Shown: positions 36,691 through 47,026, counted from the first letter of the stretch. The stretch: 64,000 nt of DNA from Empedobacter brevis NBRC 14943 = ATCC 43319 (GCF_000382425.1 NZ_KB908292.1:1-64000), one strand, 5' to 3'. A program made the numbers and translations. The notes: generated from the sequence alone by a model not told the origin.

Positions 36691-39336
36691 TTAAGCGTTT
36701 TCAGTCGCTACGTTTAAATTCGCTTTTGAAGTACATTTTTTGTATCCCAAATAAAGACCACCGGCCACAACAAGTAGAAGCAGAATATTTGAAATAATCA
36801 CAATGATATTTCCTGTTGAAATGACTTGCGGTTTAAATTCCAGTACGATCGTATGATTTCCTTTCTGAACAGGAACTGCACGCAGCACATAGTTTGCTTT
36901 TTCAATTGGCACTTCTTTTCCATCAACTGTTGCTATCCATCCATGCGGATAATAAACCTCTGAGAAAACCGCAATCTGATCTGTATGTGATGAAGATTTA
37001 TAGGTCATTTTCATTGGAGAATACTCCACCAATTCAATCTTAGCGTTTTCATCCGCTGAAACATTCAGATTCTTATTTTCAACTAAATCTTTACGTAAGA
37101 TAACCGTGTTATTAACAGGTATAGAATTAATTGCCAGGATTTCATCATTCGCATTTTCTGTCCACTTAATATTTGAAGCCAGCCATGCACTTCCTAAAGC
37201 TGTCGGATTTTGTTGAACTTGTGGCTCACTTGGGCTTCCATGAATAATGTATTTTGTATTCAACATATTCAATACATTGATCAATCCTGTTTCATCCTTT
37301 ATTCCATACTGTTTTAATTGCGGATTTTGAGAAAAATAAATATCAACAACATCTTGATATTTCCCTAGCTTTGCCGCATGGTAACCTCCTACAGATGGAA
37401 CAAAGTAAGAAGTTCCTGCTTCGTTAAATGTACTTGAAGCTGTATTGTAAACACGGAAATGCGATGGATCTTGTTTCGCAATATTTGATAACAAATTATT
37501 CAAAGGAACTTTATATGCAATTTGTGCTACATTGTTGTTATTCTGGGCTTCAGTTTGCAAACGAGGTGACATTTCAGTCGGAAACGGATTATCAACAATA
37601 TATTTTGATACAAAATTATCTTCATTCAAATATCTTTTATTAACCGTAAATCCATCAATAAAAGCTAACGCACCAATTCCTAAAACGACAATAATTGGTT
37701 TTTTGATCAATTTAAATAAATAACCCAATAATAAAGCCATTGTACAAAGAACAAAAATTAATGTACGAGCTGTATCAGCTTTGAACATTGTAATTCTATC
37801 TTGTATCAAAGCTTCGTCCAATCGTTTAATTAATCCATCCCATAGTCCAATTGCATTTGGGTTGGCTTGTTGAATTTGACCAATGAATTGTTCAGTCATC
37901 AACTTCTCATTTTCTGACGTAAAAGGAAAAATCATTCCTCCAAATAAGAAGAAAATCAGTAAAATACCAATTGTAGAACCACCAGCTATATAAAGCACTT
38001 TCTTTTTGAACTCATCCGACTCTTCAGAATTAAAGAAATAGTACAACGTCAATATCGCTAAGAAAGGCATTGTAAACTCGGCAATAACTAAAATGGAAGA
38101 AACGGCGCGGAATTTATCATACATTGGGAAATAGTCAATAAACAGATTCGTCACAAAAGGTAAATTCTTTCCCCAAGCTAAAATAAAGCTTAAGAATGTT
38201 GCTCCCGCTAACCATTTTTTATAGGTCGTGTATTTTCCACGAACCATAAATAACCCTATGACAAATAAGAATACAACTACTGCTCCCTGATAAGCAGGAC
38301 CTGAAGTTCCGGGTTGATCTCCCCAATATGCACTTCGCGGTTGACTTGCTACCGCTTGAAAAACTTGCTGATTAAATTCGTCCTCACCAACACTATACTG
38401 CGTATTTTGTAATTCGGAGGTATAGTTTGTTAAATCTTCAGGATTCGTTTGAGAACCACCTCCCATTAAATTCGGAATAAACAAATTCAATGTTTCCAAT
38501 TTTCCATAGCTCCATTGTGTAATATAATCGTGATCTAATCCGTTTGAATTCTTTTTTAGCAACGTCATTTCAGACTTTCCGCGTGTTGTTTCCTTACTGT
38601 ATTCGTAAGTTGATAACAATCGGTTTGCATTTAATCCTGCTGCTATTATTACAGCAACAACTACCAATGCTGATGATTTAAAGAAATCAGGCAATTCTTT
38701 TTTCTTTAAACTGTCAATAAACTGAACGATTGCAAAAACCAACATCGCCAAGAACAAATAATAGGTCATTTGAATGTGGTTGGCTTGTAATTGCAACCCC
38801 ATAAACAAGGTTGTCAAGACAAAACCTGCCATGTATTTTTTACGGTACAATAGAAGGATTCCGGCAACTAATGGAGCAAAATAACCAATGGTATGTAATT
38901 TACCATTGTGACCTGCTGCAATTAATTCGAAATAATAGGAACCAAATGCAAAGAAAATAGCCCCAACTAGAGCATATTTCCACTTTCTGAAAACTGTTAA
39001 TCCAAGAATGAAGAAACCAGTAAACAACAAGAAAATATAATCTGCCGGCCGAGGTAAAAACCTAAAGACGCCGTCAATTGTTTTGATCACATCAAAATTA
39101 TATTTTGCTCCTGTCTGATAGGTTGGCATACCACCAAACATGGCATCGGACCAATAGACATTTTCACCTGTCTTCTCCTGATACGTCAACATTTCTTGAG
39201 CACTTCCTTTGTAGTTGATAATATCAGGCTGTATAACAGATTTCCCTGATAAAACTGGTGCACAATAGACCAATGCTACCACTACAAAAAGTAGCAATGA
39301 GATAAGAACGTAGAGTAAATTCTTTTTATTTTTCAT
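36691..39336 (-). CDS. YfhO-family membrane protein
   Basis: An 881-residue polytopic membrane protein of the YfhO family, with a GT-C-like layout. A first helix is followed by a periplasmic loop with APVLSGKSVIQPDIINYKGS and YWSDAMFGGMPTYQTG. About a dozen helices follow, then a large C-terminal extracytoplasmic domain and a final helix before a Lys-rich tail. YfhO proteins are linked to glycosylation of cell-wall or teichoic polymers in Firmicutes; in Bacteroidota a lipid-linked sugar transfer role is a guess supported by the adjacent glycosyltransferase. It overlaps the DUF4834 gene by 11 bases. Confidence 0.9.
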   Translation of the reverse strand: MKNKKNLLYVLISLLLFVVVALVYCAPVLSGKSVIQPDIINYKGSAQEMLTYQEKTGENVYWSDAMFGGMPTYQTGAKYNFDVIKTIDGVFRFLPRPADYIFLLFTGFFILGLTVFRKWKYALVGAIFFAFGSYYFELIAAGHNGKLHTIGYFAPLVAGILLLYRKKYMAGFVLTTLFMGLQLQANHIQMTYYLFLAMLVFAIVQFIDSLKKKELPDFFKSSALVVVAVIIAAGLNANRLLSTYEYSKETTRGKSEMTLLKKNSNGLDHDYITQWSYGKLETLNLFIPNLMGGGSQTNPEDLTNYTSELQNTQYSVGEDEFNQQVFQAVASQPRSAYWGDQPGTSGPAYQGAVVVFLFVIGLFMVRGKYTTYKKWLAGATFLSFILAWGKNLPFVTNLFIDYFPMYDKFRAVSSILVIAEFTMPFLAILTLYYFFNSEESDEFKKKVLYIAGGSTIGILLIFFLFGGMIFPFTSENEKLMTEQFIGQIQQANPNAIGLWDGLIKRLDEALIQDRITMFKADTARTLIFVLCTMALLLGYLFKLIKKPIIVVLGIGALAFIDGFTVNKRYLNEDNFVSKYIVDNPFPTEMSPRLQTEAQNNNNVAQIAYKVPLNNLLSNIAKQDPSHFRVYNTASSTFNEAGTSYFVPSVGGYHAAKLGKYQDVVDIYFSQNPQLKQYGIKDETGLINVLNMLNTKYIIHGSPSEPQVQQNPTALGSAWLASNIKWTENANDEILAINSIPVNNTVILRKDLVENKNLNVSADENAKIELVEYSPMKMTYKSSSHTDQIAVFSEVYYPHGWIATVDGKEVPIEKANYVLRAVPVQKGNHTIVLEFKPQVISTGNIIVIISNILLLLVVAGGLYLGYKKCTSKANLNVATENA

Positions 39337-39583
39337 CCTTTTTTTCTTCGATTATTTCGTAATCCACCGTTTCGGCGTCTATATTGTATTTCGGTTTGTC
39401 GAAAGATGTGTTTTCTTGTGATTCTCTATGAGAATCGTTTGAATTTTGGTTCTGATTGTAAGCATTTCTTTGTTGATTAATTGCTTCCTGAAAAACTTTT
39501 TTGACCGCAAAGACTTTTCTTAAAAATCTAAAAATAGTTAAGAAAATGATACCTAGAATAATAATCCAAAGAATTGTTTTCAT
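39326..39583 (-). CDS. DUF4834-like small membrane protein
   Basis: An 85-residue protein with one N-terminal membrane helix (ILWIIILGIIFLTIFRFL) and a polar Asn/Gln/Ser-rich tail ending in acidic residues. This layout and its place before yfhO fit the DUF4834 family of Bacteroidota, whose function is unknown. It begins 1 base after the DUF6263-like gene and overlaps yfhO, so translational coupling is likely. Confidence 0.72.
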   Translation of the reverse strand: MKTILWIIILGIIFLTIFRFLRKVFAVKKVFQEAINQQRNAYNQNQNSNDSHRESQENTSFDKPKYNIDAETVDYEIIEEKKDEK

Positions 39584-39584
39584 G

Positions 39585-40655
39585 TTAGTTCACTGTTGTG
39601 ACAGTTGTAACCGATTCGGTCATGGTTTGTTTTTGACCTTGCGCTTCCACTGTACGTTTTAATGTTTCCTTTTTCGTTAAATTAACTTTGTTGATCCAAC
39701 CTGATTTCGTATCCAACAAAATTTTTCCATCTACATTCGCACTACTATTTGCAGACATTGTTACACCTTGCTGCGATTCGTTACCTTTTAAATCTTGTTT
39801 GCCTGTTACAGAAATTGTCGTATTTGAAGGTTCTACACTTGCTAAGGTTCTTTTCATTGAAATGCTTCCTTTCATTGGTCCCTTATCAATTTTTTGACTA
39901 TCGCTCCAAGACTCTTTCAAAGCTAAAGTTTTATTCGGAAAAATGTTCATTGTTTCTTCAAACTGAGAAGAAATAGCTTCTTTGTTTAATGAATTGTTGA
40001 TAATTTCTGTAAAGAATTTAAACTCTTCTGCTGTTACTTGTTTTTTCACAGAATTAAGAATCGATGATTTGATCGCTTCTAATCCATCGACACTTAGCAC
40101 CTTTCCTTTCTGATCAACTTTCATTGTATACGTTTTCCCAGTCATCGCTTTGTAAATTGACCATGAAACTGCAATGTCCTTGTTCGCAGGCTTCGCAGCA
40201 TCTGTGTCATACGAAATAGATTTTCCTGAAGGATCTGTCATCTTCTCGCTATATTGTTTAGATTTTACTTCTAAAGTATAAGCTCCGTCTTTAAAATCTT
40301 TTACCGTATAATCAATTTTCTTTTTACTTTCGCTTGACATCTTTTGAGATTGTTTTCCATCAGAAGCTGTATGTGTTGTTTTGACACCTAACGTCATCGG
40401 ATAAGTTTTCCCTATCTCTAAATTGTATTTATAAGCATATTTACCATCAACATCTTTTGCAATTGCAACAACTTCCGGTTTTACTACTAAAGAATCAACT
40501 TTCAAAGAATCGTTCGTTTCTGTTTTAGCAACAGTATCACCTTTTTCATTTACGATTAATTCTTTTCCGTCTTTATCTTTTCCTACAACTTTATCCTCTT
40601 TTTTACATGAAACAACTGCCATTGCGACAGCCATCATGAATAGTATTTTTTTCAT
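39585..40655 (-). CDS. DUF6263-like lipoprotein
   Basis: A 356-residue lipoprotein. The signal peptide ends in lipobox VVSC (Cys at residue 17), followed by a Lys/Asp/Glu-rich segment. The mature domain starts near YNLEIGKTYPMTLGVKTTHT and contains the KGKVLSVDGLEAIKSSI segment, matching DUF6263 as I remember it. The frame extends 14 codons upstream, but the lipobox decides the start at 40655. It leads an operon with DUF4834, yfhO and the glycosyltransferase. Function unknown. Confidence 0.78.
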   Translation of the reverse strand: MKKILFMMAVAMAVVSCKKEDKVVGKDKDGKELIVNEKGDTVAKTETNDSLKVDSLVVKPEVVAIAKDVDGKYAYKYNLEIGKTYPMTLGVKTTHTASDGKQSQKMSSESKKKIDYTVKDFKDGAYTLEVKSKQYSEKMTDPSGKSISYDTDAAKPANKDIAVSWSIYKAMTGKTYTMKVDQKGKVLSVDGLEAIKSSILNSVKKQVTAEEFKFFTEIINNSLNKEAISSQFEETMNIFPNKTLALKESWSDSQKIDKGPMKGSISMKRTLASVEPSNTTISVTGKQDLKGNESQQGVTMSANSSANVDGKILLDTKSGWINKVNLTKKETLKRTVEAQGQKQTMTESVTTVTTVN

Positions 40656-40780
40656 ATAAATTTTTATGTTTGATAATTGGTTTATTGCCAAAATCAATCC
40701 AAAAATAAGGATTTTAGTTGATTTTTTAACATTAAGATTTTAAATCAATCATACATAATTACTTATCATAAATTCAATTC

Positions 40781-40820
40781 AAATAAGAAAAGCCATTCTA
40801 ATGAATGGCTTTTCTTATTT
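40781..40820. terminator. Bidirectional terminator
   Basis: Arms AAATAAGAAAAGCCATTC (40781-40798) and GAATGGCTTTTCTTATTT (40803-40820) form an 18-base-pair stem. It overlaps the last codons of the outer-membrane barrel gene and ends that transcript before the DUF6263 operon. Confidence 0.85.
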
Positions 40821-41465
40821 GATAAATGGAATAGCAAGCGATAAACTGAAATAGTGATTTCTCGATTTAATGTCATCTCCTTTATTAAAATTGGTTATTC
40901 CGTATGTATAACGCGCATTGATAGAAGCACCGAATTTAAAATCATACCCAATTCCTCCAACTACAGAAAAGTCCAAATCTTTAAAATCATCAATATCATC
41001 TTTTAGATCTACTCGTTGAGAAATTGTTTGAATAATACCTTGATAATTCCTGATATCTACTTGACGTGTATATTTTCCCAAATAAAAATAGGAAAGTTGC
41101 GGACCTACTTCGAAAGTCATTCCATTCTCCATCTTATATTTTGCAAGAACAGGTAAGGCAATATAGTCTGTTTTAAATTTTCCTTCAGATTCATACGTTA
41201 AACCTTCAAAACTAAAATCTTCTTTTGTTCTGAAACCTTGTGAAGAATATAAAAGTTCTGGTTGAATTGAAAGATTTTTATCAACAGGAATGTTCACATA
41301 GATACCTACTGTTGGCCCAAATTTGAATTTAGAGTTAATAAGCTCTTTATTTTCTGAAAAGCTAACATTAGAAAAATTAGAACCTAATCTCATTCCTAAA
41401 GTTGTTTGCGCTTGCGCAAACATGCTTAAACTGATAAAAGTTAATAAAGTGTAGATTTTTTTCAT
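40815..41465 (-). CDS. Outer-membrane beta-barrel (PorT-like) protein
   Basis: A 216-residue exported protein with a signal peptide (1-19, ending in FAQAQ). An eight-stranded barrel pattern follows: GMRLGSNFSNV near the start, LSIQPELLYSSQGF, FEVGPQLSYFYLG and INARYTYGITNF, with an aromatic-rich last strand. It matches the porin-like/PorT beta-barrel family common in Bacteroidota. Cargo or function is unknown. It is a single gene, with terminators on both sides. Confidence 0.84.
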   Translation of the reverse strand: MKKIYTLLTFISLSMFAQAQTTLGMRLGSNFSNVSFSENKELINSKFKFGPTVGIYVNIPVDKNLSIQPELLYSSQGFRTKEDFSFEGLTYESEGKFKTDYIALPVLAKYKMENGMTFEVGPQLSYFYLGKYTRQVDIRNYQGIIQTISQRVDLKDDIDDFKDLDFSVVGGIGYDFKFGASINARYTYGITNFNKGDDIKSRNHYFSLSLAIPFIK

Positions 41466-41530
41466 ACAATACTATTTTATAGTAAAAATAATATTAATAA
41501 TTGAGAGTTGAAGAAATAAGTATCAACAAA

Positions 41531-41558
41531 AAAAGCCTCCCATATTTGGGAGGCTTTT
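41531..41558 (-). terminator. Terminator after rplQ
   Basis: Arms AAAAGCCTCCC (41531-41541) and GGGAGGCTTTT (41548-41558) form an 11-base-pair stem with flanking A and T runs. It lies 19 bases after the rplQ stop and ends the rpsH-to-rplQ unit. Confidence 0.9.
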
Positions 41559-41577
41559 CAATTTATAATCGAATAGA

Positions 41578-42069
41578 TTATGCTTTTTCTTCAGTACTTT
41601 CAGTTTCTGTTGCCGGAGCTTCTGCAGCCGGAGCAGCTTCTTCTGTTTTTGTACTTTTTCTACTACGACGTGTCGTTGCTTTCTTTTCAACTTTCGCGTT
41701 AGTGTAGATATCATTGAAATCTACTAACTCGATCATTGCCATGTCAGCTGAATCTCCTAAACGGAAACCAGTTTTGATGATACGAGTGTATCCTCCTGGA
41801 CGATTAGCAATTTTAGGAGCTACAGTTCTGAATAGTTCAGTTACAGCTTCCTTATCTTGTAAGTATGAAAATACAACGCGACGGTTGTTCGTATCGTCTG
41901 TTTTAGACTTTGTCAATAAAGGCTCAACATATGTTTGTAATGCTTTAGCCTTTGCTACTGTTGTGTTGATTCTTTTATGAGTAATCAACGCTATAGCTAA
42001 ATTAGATAATAAAGCTCTTCTATGAGAGGCAGTTCTACCTAAATGGTTAAATTTTTTTCCGTGTCTCAT
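41578..42069 (-). CDS. rplQ: 50S ribosomal protein L17
   Basis: The 163-residue L17. The start [21 protein letters not shown] is invariant in the family. The last 45 residues are a Lys-rich then Ala/Glu/Thr-rich extension (ending [12 protein letters not shown]), longer than in E. coli, as in other Bacteroidota. It is the last gene of the alpha-type portion of the cluster and is followed by a terminator. Confidence 0.97.
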   Translation of the reverse strand: MRHGKKFNHLGRTASHRRALLSNLAIALITHKRINTTVAKAKALQTYVEPLLTKSKTDDTNNRRVVFSYLQDKEAVTELFRTVAPKIANRPGGYTRIIKTGFRLGDSADMAMIELVDFNDIYTNAKVEKKATTRRSRKSTKTEEAAPAAEAPATETESTEEKA

Positions 42070-42081
42070 TTTTTAATAAAA

Positions 42082-43074
42082 TTATTCTACGTCTAACTTA
42101 TATTTTACGATGTCCATTCCAAAGTTAAGACCTTTGCTGTCCACCAATTCTTCTAACTCTGTAAGAGATTTCTTACCAAAGTTTCTGAATTTCATTAAGT
42201 CAGACTTAGCGAAAGAAACTAATTCGCCTAATGTTTCAACTTCAGCTGCTTTTAAACAATTTAATGCTCTTACTGATAAATCCATATCTACCAATTTTGT
42301 TTTCAATAATTGGCGCATATGTAACGCTTCTTCATCGTAAGTTTCACCAGATGCAACTTCTTCTGCTTCCAATGTAATTCTCTCGTCTGAGAACAACATA
42401 AAGTGGTGAATTAAGATTTTAGCTGCTTCAGTTAAAGCATCTTGAGGTGTTATAGATCCATCTGTAGTGATTTCAAAAACTAATTTTTCATAATCAGTTT
42501 TTTGTTCTACACGATGGTTTTCAATTGCATATCTTACATTCTTAATAGGAGTGTAAATAGAGTCAATTGCTATAGTACCGATTGGCGCAGAAGCCTTTTT
42601 ATTCTCATCAGCTGGTACGTATCCTCTCCCTTTTTCGATTGTAAATGTAATGGTTACATTTACTTTAGCGTCTAAGTTAGCGATTACTAATTCAGGGTTT
42701 AAAACTTGGAATCCAGAAATAAATTTCCCTAAATCACCTGCTGTTAATTGATCTTGCCCTGAGATAGTAGCAGTTACAGTTTCAGCATCTGATTCATCAA
42801 TTTGTTTCTTAAAACGAACCTTTTTCAGATTTAAAATGATCTCTGTAACATCTTCCACTACTCCTGGAATAGTTGAAAATTCGTGCTCAACACCTTCAAT
42901 TTTAATTGAAGTGATCGCATATCCTTCTAATGAAGAAAGTAAAACTCTACGTAGAGCATTTCCAACTGTAATCCCGTATCCTGGCTCTAATGGACGGAAT
43001 TCGAATTGTCCAAATTTAGAGTCAGACTCTACTAAGATTACTTTGTCAGGTTTGATGAAATTTAAAATAGTCAT
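42082..43074 (-). CDS. rpoA: RNA polymerase alpha subunit
   Basis: The 330-residue alpha subunit. The N-terminal assembly domain has [20 protein letters not shown] (about residues 26-45). The C-terminal domain has [20 protein letters not shown] and the [17 protein letters not shown] segment, which contacts DNA and activators. It lies between rpsD and rplQ, the standard place. Confidence 0.98.
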   Translation of the reverse strand: MTILNFIKPDKVILVESDSKFGQFEFRPLEPGYGITVGNALRRVLLSSLEGYAITSIKIEGVEHEFSTIPGVVEDVTEIILNLKKVRFKKQIDESDAETVTATISGQDQLTAGDLGKFISGFQVLNPELVIANLDAKVNVTITFTIEKGRGYVPADENKKASAPIGTIAIDSIYTPIKNVRYAIENHRVEQKTDYEKLVFEITTDGSITPQDALTEAAKILIHHFMLFSDERITLEAEEVASGETYDEEALHMRQLLKTKLVDMDLSVRALNCLKAAEVETLGELVSFAKSDLMKFRNFGKKSLTELEELVDSKGLNFGMDIVKYKLDVE

Positions 43075-43096
43075 TTTATTAGTCTGATTTTAAGGT

Positions 43097-43699
43097 TTAT
43101 TTAGAATATAACTCGACGATTAATTGCTCTTTGATATCTTCTGGAATTTGAACTCTTTCTGGAGCTTTTGTGAAAGTACCAGCTTTTTGCTCATCGTTCC
43201 AAACTAACCAATCGTACTCGCGACGTGCGTGTAAAGAGTTTGTGATAGCAGCTAAAGATTTAGATTTTTCTCTAACAGCTATAACATCACCAGCTTTTAA
43301 TTGGTAAGATGGGATGTTCACGATTTCTCCGTTTACAGTTACGTGTTTGTGAGATACTAATTGACGTGCAGCACTACGTGAGTTTGCGATACCTAAACGG
43401 TAAACTACGTTGTCTAAACGAGATTCACATAATTGTAATAATACTTCACCTGTAATTCCTTTAGAAGCATTTGCTTTCTTGTATAAGTTAGCAAATTGTT
43501 TCTCTAAGATACCGTAAGTATATTTCGCTTTTTGTTTTTCAGTTAACTGAATAGCGTATTCTGATTTTTTAGCTCTTCTTTTGTTAGGTCCGTGTTGCCC
43601 TGGAGGATATTTCTTTTTCTCAAAAGATTTATCGTCACCGAAAATTGGTTGTCCAAATTTTCTTGCAATTTTAGTTTTTGGTCCTGTATATCTTGCCAT
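43097..43699 (-). CDS. rpsD: 30S ribosomal protein S4
   Basis: The 200-residue S4, a primary 16S rRNA binder that in some bacteria also represses its own operon. The N terminus lacks the zinc cysteines. The [23 protein letters not shown]-binding S4 domain is intact, and [20 protein letters not shown] is the typical N-terminal part. It lies between rpsK and rpoA. Confidence 0.98.
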   Translation of the reverse strand: MARYTGPKTKIARKFGQPIFGDDKSFEKKKYPPGQHGPNKRRAKKSEYAIQLTEKQKAKYTYGILEKQFANLYKKANASKGITGEVLLQLCESRLDNVVYRLGIANSRSAARQLVSHKHVTVNGEIVNIPSYQLKAGDVIAVREKSKSLAAITNSLHARREYDWLVWNDEQKAGTFTKAPERVQIPEDIKEQLIVELYSK

Positions 43700-43743
43700 G
43701 ATTTGTTACTATTAAATATTAAATAATTAAATGAGAAAAATGA

Positions 43744-44133
43744 TTATACTCTTCTCTTTTTAGGTGGACGACATCCATTGTGTGGTAATGGAGTAACATC
43801 AACGATCTCAGAAACTTCGATACCACCGTTATGAATTGTTCTAATAGCAGATTCACGACCTTGACCTGGTCCTTTCACGAATACTTTTACTCTTCTTAAT
43901 CCTGCTTCATAAGCAACTGTTGTTGCATCTTGAGCAGCTACTTGAGCAGCGTAAGGAGTGTTCTTTTTAGATCCACGGAATCCCATTTTACCTGCTGAAG
44001 ACCAAGAGATAACTTCACCGTTTTTGTTAGTTAAAGTAACGATAACGTTGTTAAACGATGCTTGAATATGAGCTTGTCCAGTAGCTTCAATAACTACTTT
44101 TCTTTTCTTTACTACTTTCTGATTTTTTGCCAT
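43744..44133 (-). CDS. rpsK: 30S ribosomal protein S11
   Basis: The 129-residue S11 of the 30S platform. The family signature [20 protein letters not shown] and the C-terminal THIS-type end with [15 protein letters not shown] are clear. It lies 11 bases after rpsM. Confidence 0.98.
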   Translation of the reverse strand: MAKNQKVVKKRKVVIEATGQAHIQASFNNVIVTLTNKNGEVISWSSAGKMGFRGSKKNTPYAAQVAAQDATTVAYEAGLRRVKVFVKGPGQGRESAIRTIHNGGIEVSEIVDVTPLPHNGCRPPKKRRV

Positions 44134-44144
44134 GATCCTACTTA

Positions 44145-44522
44145 TTATTTAGTGGCTTTTTTCTTGTTAGCAACTGTTTTCTTTTTACCTTTTCTTGTAC
44201 GTGAGTTGTTTTTAGTTCTTTGACCACGTAATGGTAAACCTAATCTGTGACGAATACCTCGTTGACATCCGATATCCATTAAACGTTTGATGTTTAATTG
44301 GATTTCTGATCTTAATTCACCTTCTACTTTGAAAGTTTCATTGATCGATGCACGGATTCCGTTGATTTCTTCATCAGTCCATTCGCTAACTTTCTTATCT
44401 TCTGAAATGTTATTTTCAGCTAAGATTTTAGAAGCACTGCTTCTTCCGATCCCGTAAATGTATGTAAGTCCGATTACCCCTCTTTTGTTTTTAGGTAAAT
44501 CTACACCTGAAATTCTTGCCAT
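44145..44522 (-). CDS. rpsM: 30S ribosomal protein S13
   Basis: The 125-residue S13 of the 30S head. [20 protein letters not shown] starts it and the [20 protein letters not shown] signature lies near the C terminus. The tail is Lys-rich. It follows rpmJ by 12 bases. Confidence 0.98.
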   Translation of the reverse strand: MARISGVDLPKNKRGVIGLTYIYGIGRSSASKILAENNISEDKKVSEWTDEEINGIRASINETFKVEGELRSEIQLNIKRLMDIGCQRGIRHRLGLPLRGQRTKNNSRTRKGKKKTVANKKKATK

Positions 44523-44534
44523 AATTCTAAATAA

Positions 44535-44651
44535 TTAACCTTGTCTTTGTTTAAACTTAGGATTCTTTTTGTTGATCACATACAAACGTCCTTTACGACG
44601 TACAATCTTACAGTCAGCACTTCTCTTTTTAATGGATGCTCTAATTTTCAT
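44535..44651 (-). CDS. rpmJ: 50S ribosomal protein L36
   Basis: A 38-residue protein starting [20 protein letters not shown] and ending in NPKFKQRQG. Most of the zinc ligands of the standard form are changed (SADC in place of CxxC, INKKN and KFK in place of Cys and His), so it is a zinc-free type. It lies between infA and rpsM. Confidence 0.95.
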   Translation of the reverse strand: MKIRASIKKRSADCKIVRRKGRLYVINKKNPKFKQRQG

Positions 44652-44674
44652 CTTTGTAAATTTATTTATAATCC

Positions 44675-44706
44675 GATAGAGTTAACGTCGAAACATTAAC
44701 TCTATC
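44675..44706 (-). promoter_or_regulatory. Perfect hairpin in the infA-rpmJ gap
   Basis: Arms GATAGAGTTAA (44675-44685) and TTAACTCTATC (44696-44706) form a perfect 11-base-pair stem with a 10-base loop in the 76-base gap. The sequence past it on the minus strand is not T-rich (GGATTATAAA), so it does not look like a terminator. It could be a processing, stability or attenuation element. Confidence 0.55.
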
Positions 44707-44727
44707 ACCAGTCGTTAAATTATTTTT

Positions 44728-44943
44728 TTAGTATCTATAAGATATTCTACCTTTTGTTAAGTCATAAGGAGACATCTCTATTTTAACTCTATCACCTGGT
44801 AATAGCTTAATGTAATGCATACGCATTTTACCAGATATATTACATGTTACAACATGTCCATTTTCTAATTCGACACGGAACATTGCATTAGATAATGCTT
44901 CTGTAATCGTACCGTCTTGTTCAATATGTTTTTGTTTAGCCAT
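44728..44943 (-). CDS. infA: Translation initiation factor IF-1
   Basis: The 71-residue OB-fold IF-1. [20 protein letters not shown] starts it, and [20 protein letters not shown] and [11 protein letters not shown] complete it. It lies between secY and rpmJ. Confidence 0.98.
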   Translation of the reverse strand: MAKQKHIEQDGTITEALSNAMFRVELENGHVVTCNISGKMRMHYIKLLPGDRVKIEMSPYDLTKGRISYRY

Positions 44944-44964
44944 AAATCTTTTTAAATAATCTTA

Positions 44965-46335
44965 TTAGATATCTCTTGAAGTTCTACCTGAAGACATTAA
45001 ACCATCGTAACGGTGATTTAATAAATAGGTATTAATTTGCTGTACAGTATCTAAGATAACTCCCACCATAATTAACATCGATGTACCTCCAAAGAACATT
45101 GCTAAGCTCTGTTCTACACCTAATAATTTTACAATCGCTGGCAAAACAGCAAGCAAAGTTAGTAAAATTGCTCCAGGTAACGTAATTTTTGATAAAATTT
45201 CGTCTAAAAAATTTGCAGTTTCTTTTCCAGGACGGATTCCAGGGATGATTCCTCCGTTACGTTTAAGGTCTTCTGCCATCTGATTAACTGGAATTGTAAT
45301 CGCAGTATAAAAATAAGTGAAGACAATAATTAGTAACCCAAAAATCAAGTTGTATTCCCACGTAAACGGATCTGCCATTTTCGCGAAGAATGCTTTTATT
45401 GGACTTCCTTCGTCTAAGAAATAGTTTGCCAATGTTCCTGGTAAAAACATAATTGCTTGTGCGAAGATAATAGGCATTACACCTGCTGCATTTACTTTAA
45501 GTGGAATATATGAACGTACAGAATCTGTAACTGATCTCATATATGAGCTACTTGAAGTTTGCGCTCTTCTTACATATTGTACTGGTACTTTACGCACCGC
45601 TGCAACAATCATAATACACATTGCAATAACTAGGATTAACCCTAACATTTCTATCAAGAAGAAAATACCGTTTGAAGGGTCTACTTCAAATGCATTAAAT
45701 ATTGCTTTTGGTAAGTCGGCCAAGATACCAACCATAATTAAGATTGAAATACCGTTACCTATACCTTTGTCAGTAATTTTTTCTCCCATCCACATGGCAA
45801 AGATTGTTCCCGTAATCAAAATGATTGTTGAAGGGAACCAGAACCAAAAGTTAGTTGGAGGAATTACATAGATAGCATATGATGAAGTTGGATCGTAAGG
45901 TAAAATCTGAGAAGTTACCAATGTAAGGTATGCTGGTGCTTGCACCAAACAAATCCCGATTGTTAACCATCTCGTAATTTGATTTACTTTGTTACGTCCG
46001 CTTTCTCCTTCTTTTTGTAGTTTTTGGATGTAAGGTACTGCTAATCCCATCAATTGTACAACAATCGAAGCAGAGATATAAGGCATAATTCCTAACGCAA
46101 ATACGGAAGCTCTTTTGAAAGAACCTCCGGTAAAAGAGTTTAATAATCCTAAAATTCCTGAATTTGCATTTTCTTGGTCTGCAACAAAACGATTAACCTC
46201 GTTAATATCGACACCTGGAAGTGGAATATGAGAACCGAATCTATAAACCAATAATAGAAGGATAGTTACAAGTAACTTATCCTTCAATTCTTTTATGCTC
46301 CAGATATTTTTTATGGTCTGTATAAACCCTTTCAT
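44965..46335 (-). CDS. secY: Protein translocase subunit SecY
   Basis: The 456-residue channel subunit of the Sec translocon, with ten membrane helices. The start MKGFIQTIKNIWSIKELKDK, the plug region RFGSHIPLPGVDINEVNRFV and the LGIMPYISASIVVQL segment match SecY. The last conserved segment is GGTSMLIMVGVILDTVQQIN. It lies between rplO and infA, the usual spc order. Confidence 0.98.
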   Translation of the reverse strand: MKGFIQTIKNIWSIKELKDKLLVTILLLLVYRFGSHIPLPGVDINEVNRFVADQENANSGILGLLNSFTGGSFKRASVFALGIMPYISASIVVQLMGLAVPYIQKLQKEGESGRNKVNQITRWLTIGICLVQAPAYLTLVTSQILPYDPTSSYAIYVIPPTNFWFWFPSTIILITGTIFAMWMGEKITDKGIGNGISILIMVGILADLPKAIFNAFEVDPSNGIFFLIEMLGLILVIAMCIMIVAAVRKVPVQYVRRAQTSSSSYMRSVTDSVRSYIPLKVNAAGVMPIIFAQAIMFLPGTLANYFLDEGSPIKAFFAKMADPFTWEYNLIFGLLIIVFTYFYTAITIPVNQMAEDLKRNGGIIPGIRPGKETANFLDEILSKITLPGAILLTLLAVLPAIVKLLGVEQSLAMFFGGTSMLIMVGVILDTVQQINTYLLNHRYDGLMSSGRTSRDI

Positions 46336-46350
46336 CTATAAAATATATTC

Positions 46351-46806
46351 TTAAGCGTTAACTAATTCTACTTTACCTCCTGCTTTCTCAATAGCCTCTT
46401 GAGCAGATTGAGTGAATTTATCAGCAGTAACATTAACAGTAGCTTTTAACTCTCCACGACCTAAGATTTTCACTAAGTCGTTTTTGTGAGCTAAACCTAA
46501 TTGTACTAATGTTTCTTTGTTTAAAGTATCTGTAATTTTGTTGTTATCAACTAATTGTTGAATTGTATCTAAATTGATTCCTGTGTACTCAACTCTGTTG
46601 ATATTTTTGAAACCAAATTTAGGTAAACGTCTTTGTAAAGGCATTTGTCCACCCTCAAATCCGATTTTTCTTGAATAACCAGAACGAGATTTAGCACCTT
46701 TGTGTCCACGACCTGCAGTCAAACCGTTTCCACTACCTTCACCTCTACCTTTACGGAATTTATTTTTTACTGAACCAGCTGCTGGTTTTAAATTACTTAA
46801 ATTCAT
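46351..46806 (-). CDS. rplO: 50S ribosomal protein L15
   Basis: The 151-residue L15. [20 protein letters not shown] and the Gly-rich [18 protein letters not shown] start it. The [20 protein letters not shown] signature is intact. It is placed between rpmD and secY. Confidence 0.98.
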   Translation of the reverse strand: MNLSNLKPAAGSVKNKFRKGRGEGSGNGLTAGRGHKGAKSRSGYSRKIGFEGGQMPLQRRLPKFGFKNINRVEYTGINLDTIQQLVDNNKITDTLNKETLVQLGLAHKNDLVKILGRGELKATVNVTADKFTQSAQEAIEKAGGKVELVNA

Positions 46807-46835
46807 TTTAATAATCTTTTAAAGGTTAAAAGCGA

Positions 46836-47015
46836 TTAAGCTCTTTCTACTACTACTAAGTGTGAAACTTTACGAATCATACCTTCAATTTGAGGTGTAG
46901 ATTCGTGCTCAACAACTTGATTCAACTTTTTTAAACCTAAAGCAACTAATGTAGCTTTTTGAGATTTATCACGGTTGATTGCGCTACGTGTTTGTTTTAC
47001 TCTTACTTTGCTCAT
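46836..47015 (-). CDS. rpmD: 50S ribosomal protein L30
   Basis: A 59-residue protein starting MSKVRVKQTRSAINRDKSQK and ending in RKVSHLVVVERA, the L30 pattern. It follows rpsE by 11 bases and precedes rplO. Confidence 0.96.
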   Translation of the reverse strand: MSKVRVKQTRSAINRDKSQKATLVALGLKKLNQVVEHESTPQIEGMIRKVSHLVVVERA

Positions 47016-47026
47016 TTTACTTTTTT

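Noticed and set aside
44675-44706. Terminator splitting infA from rpmJ
   Set aside because: No T run follows on the minus strand, and the flanking genes form a conserved operon; kept as an unexplained hairpin instead.
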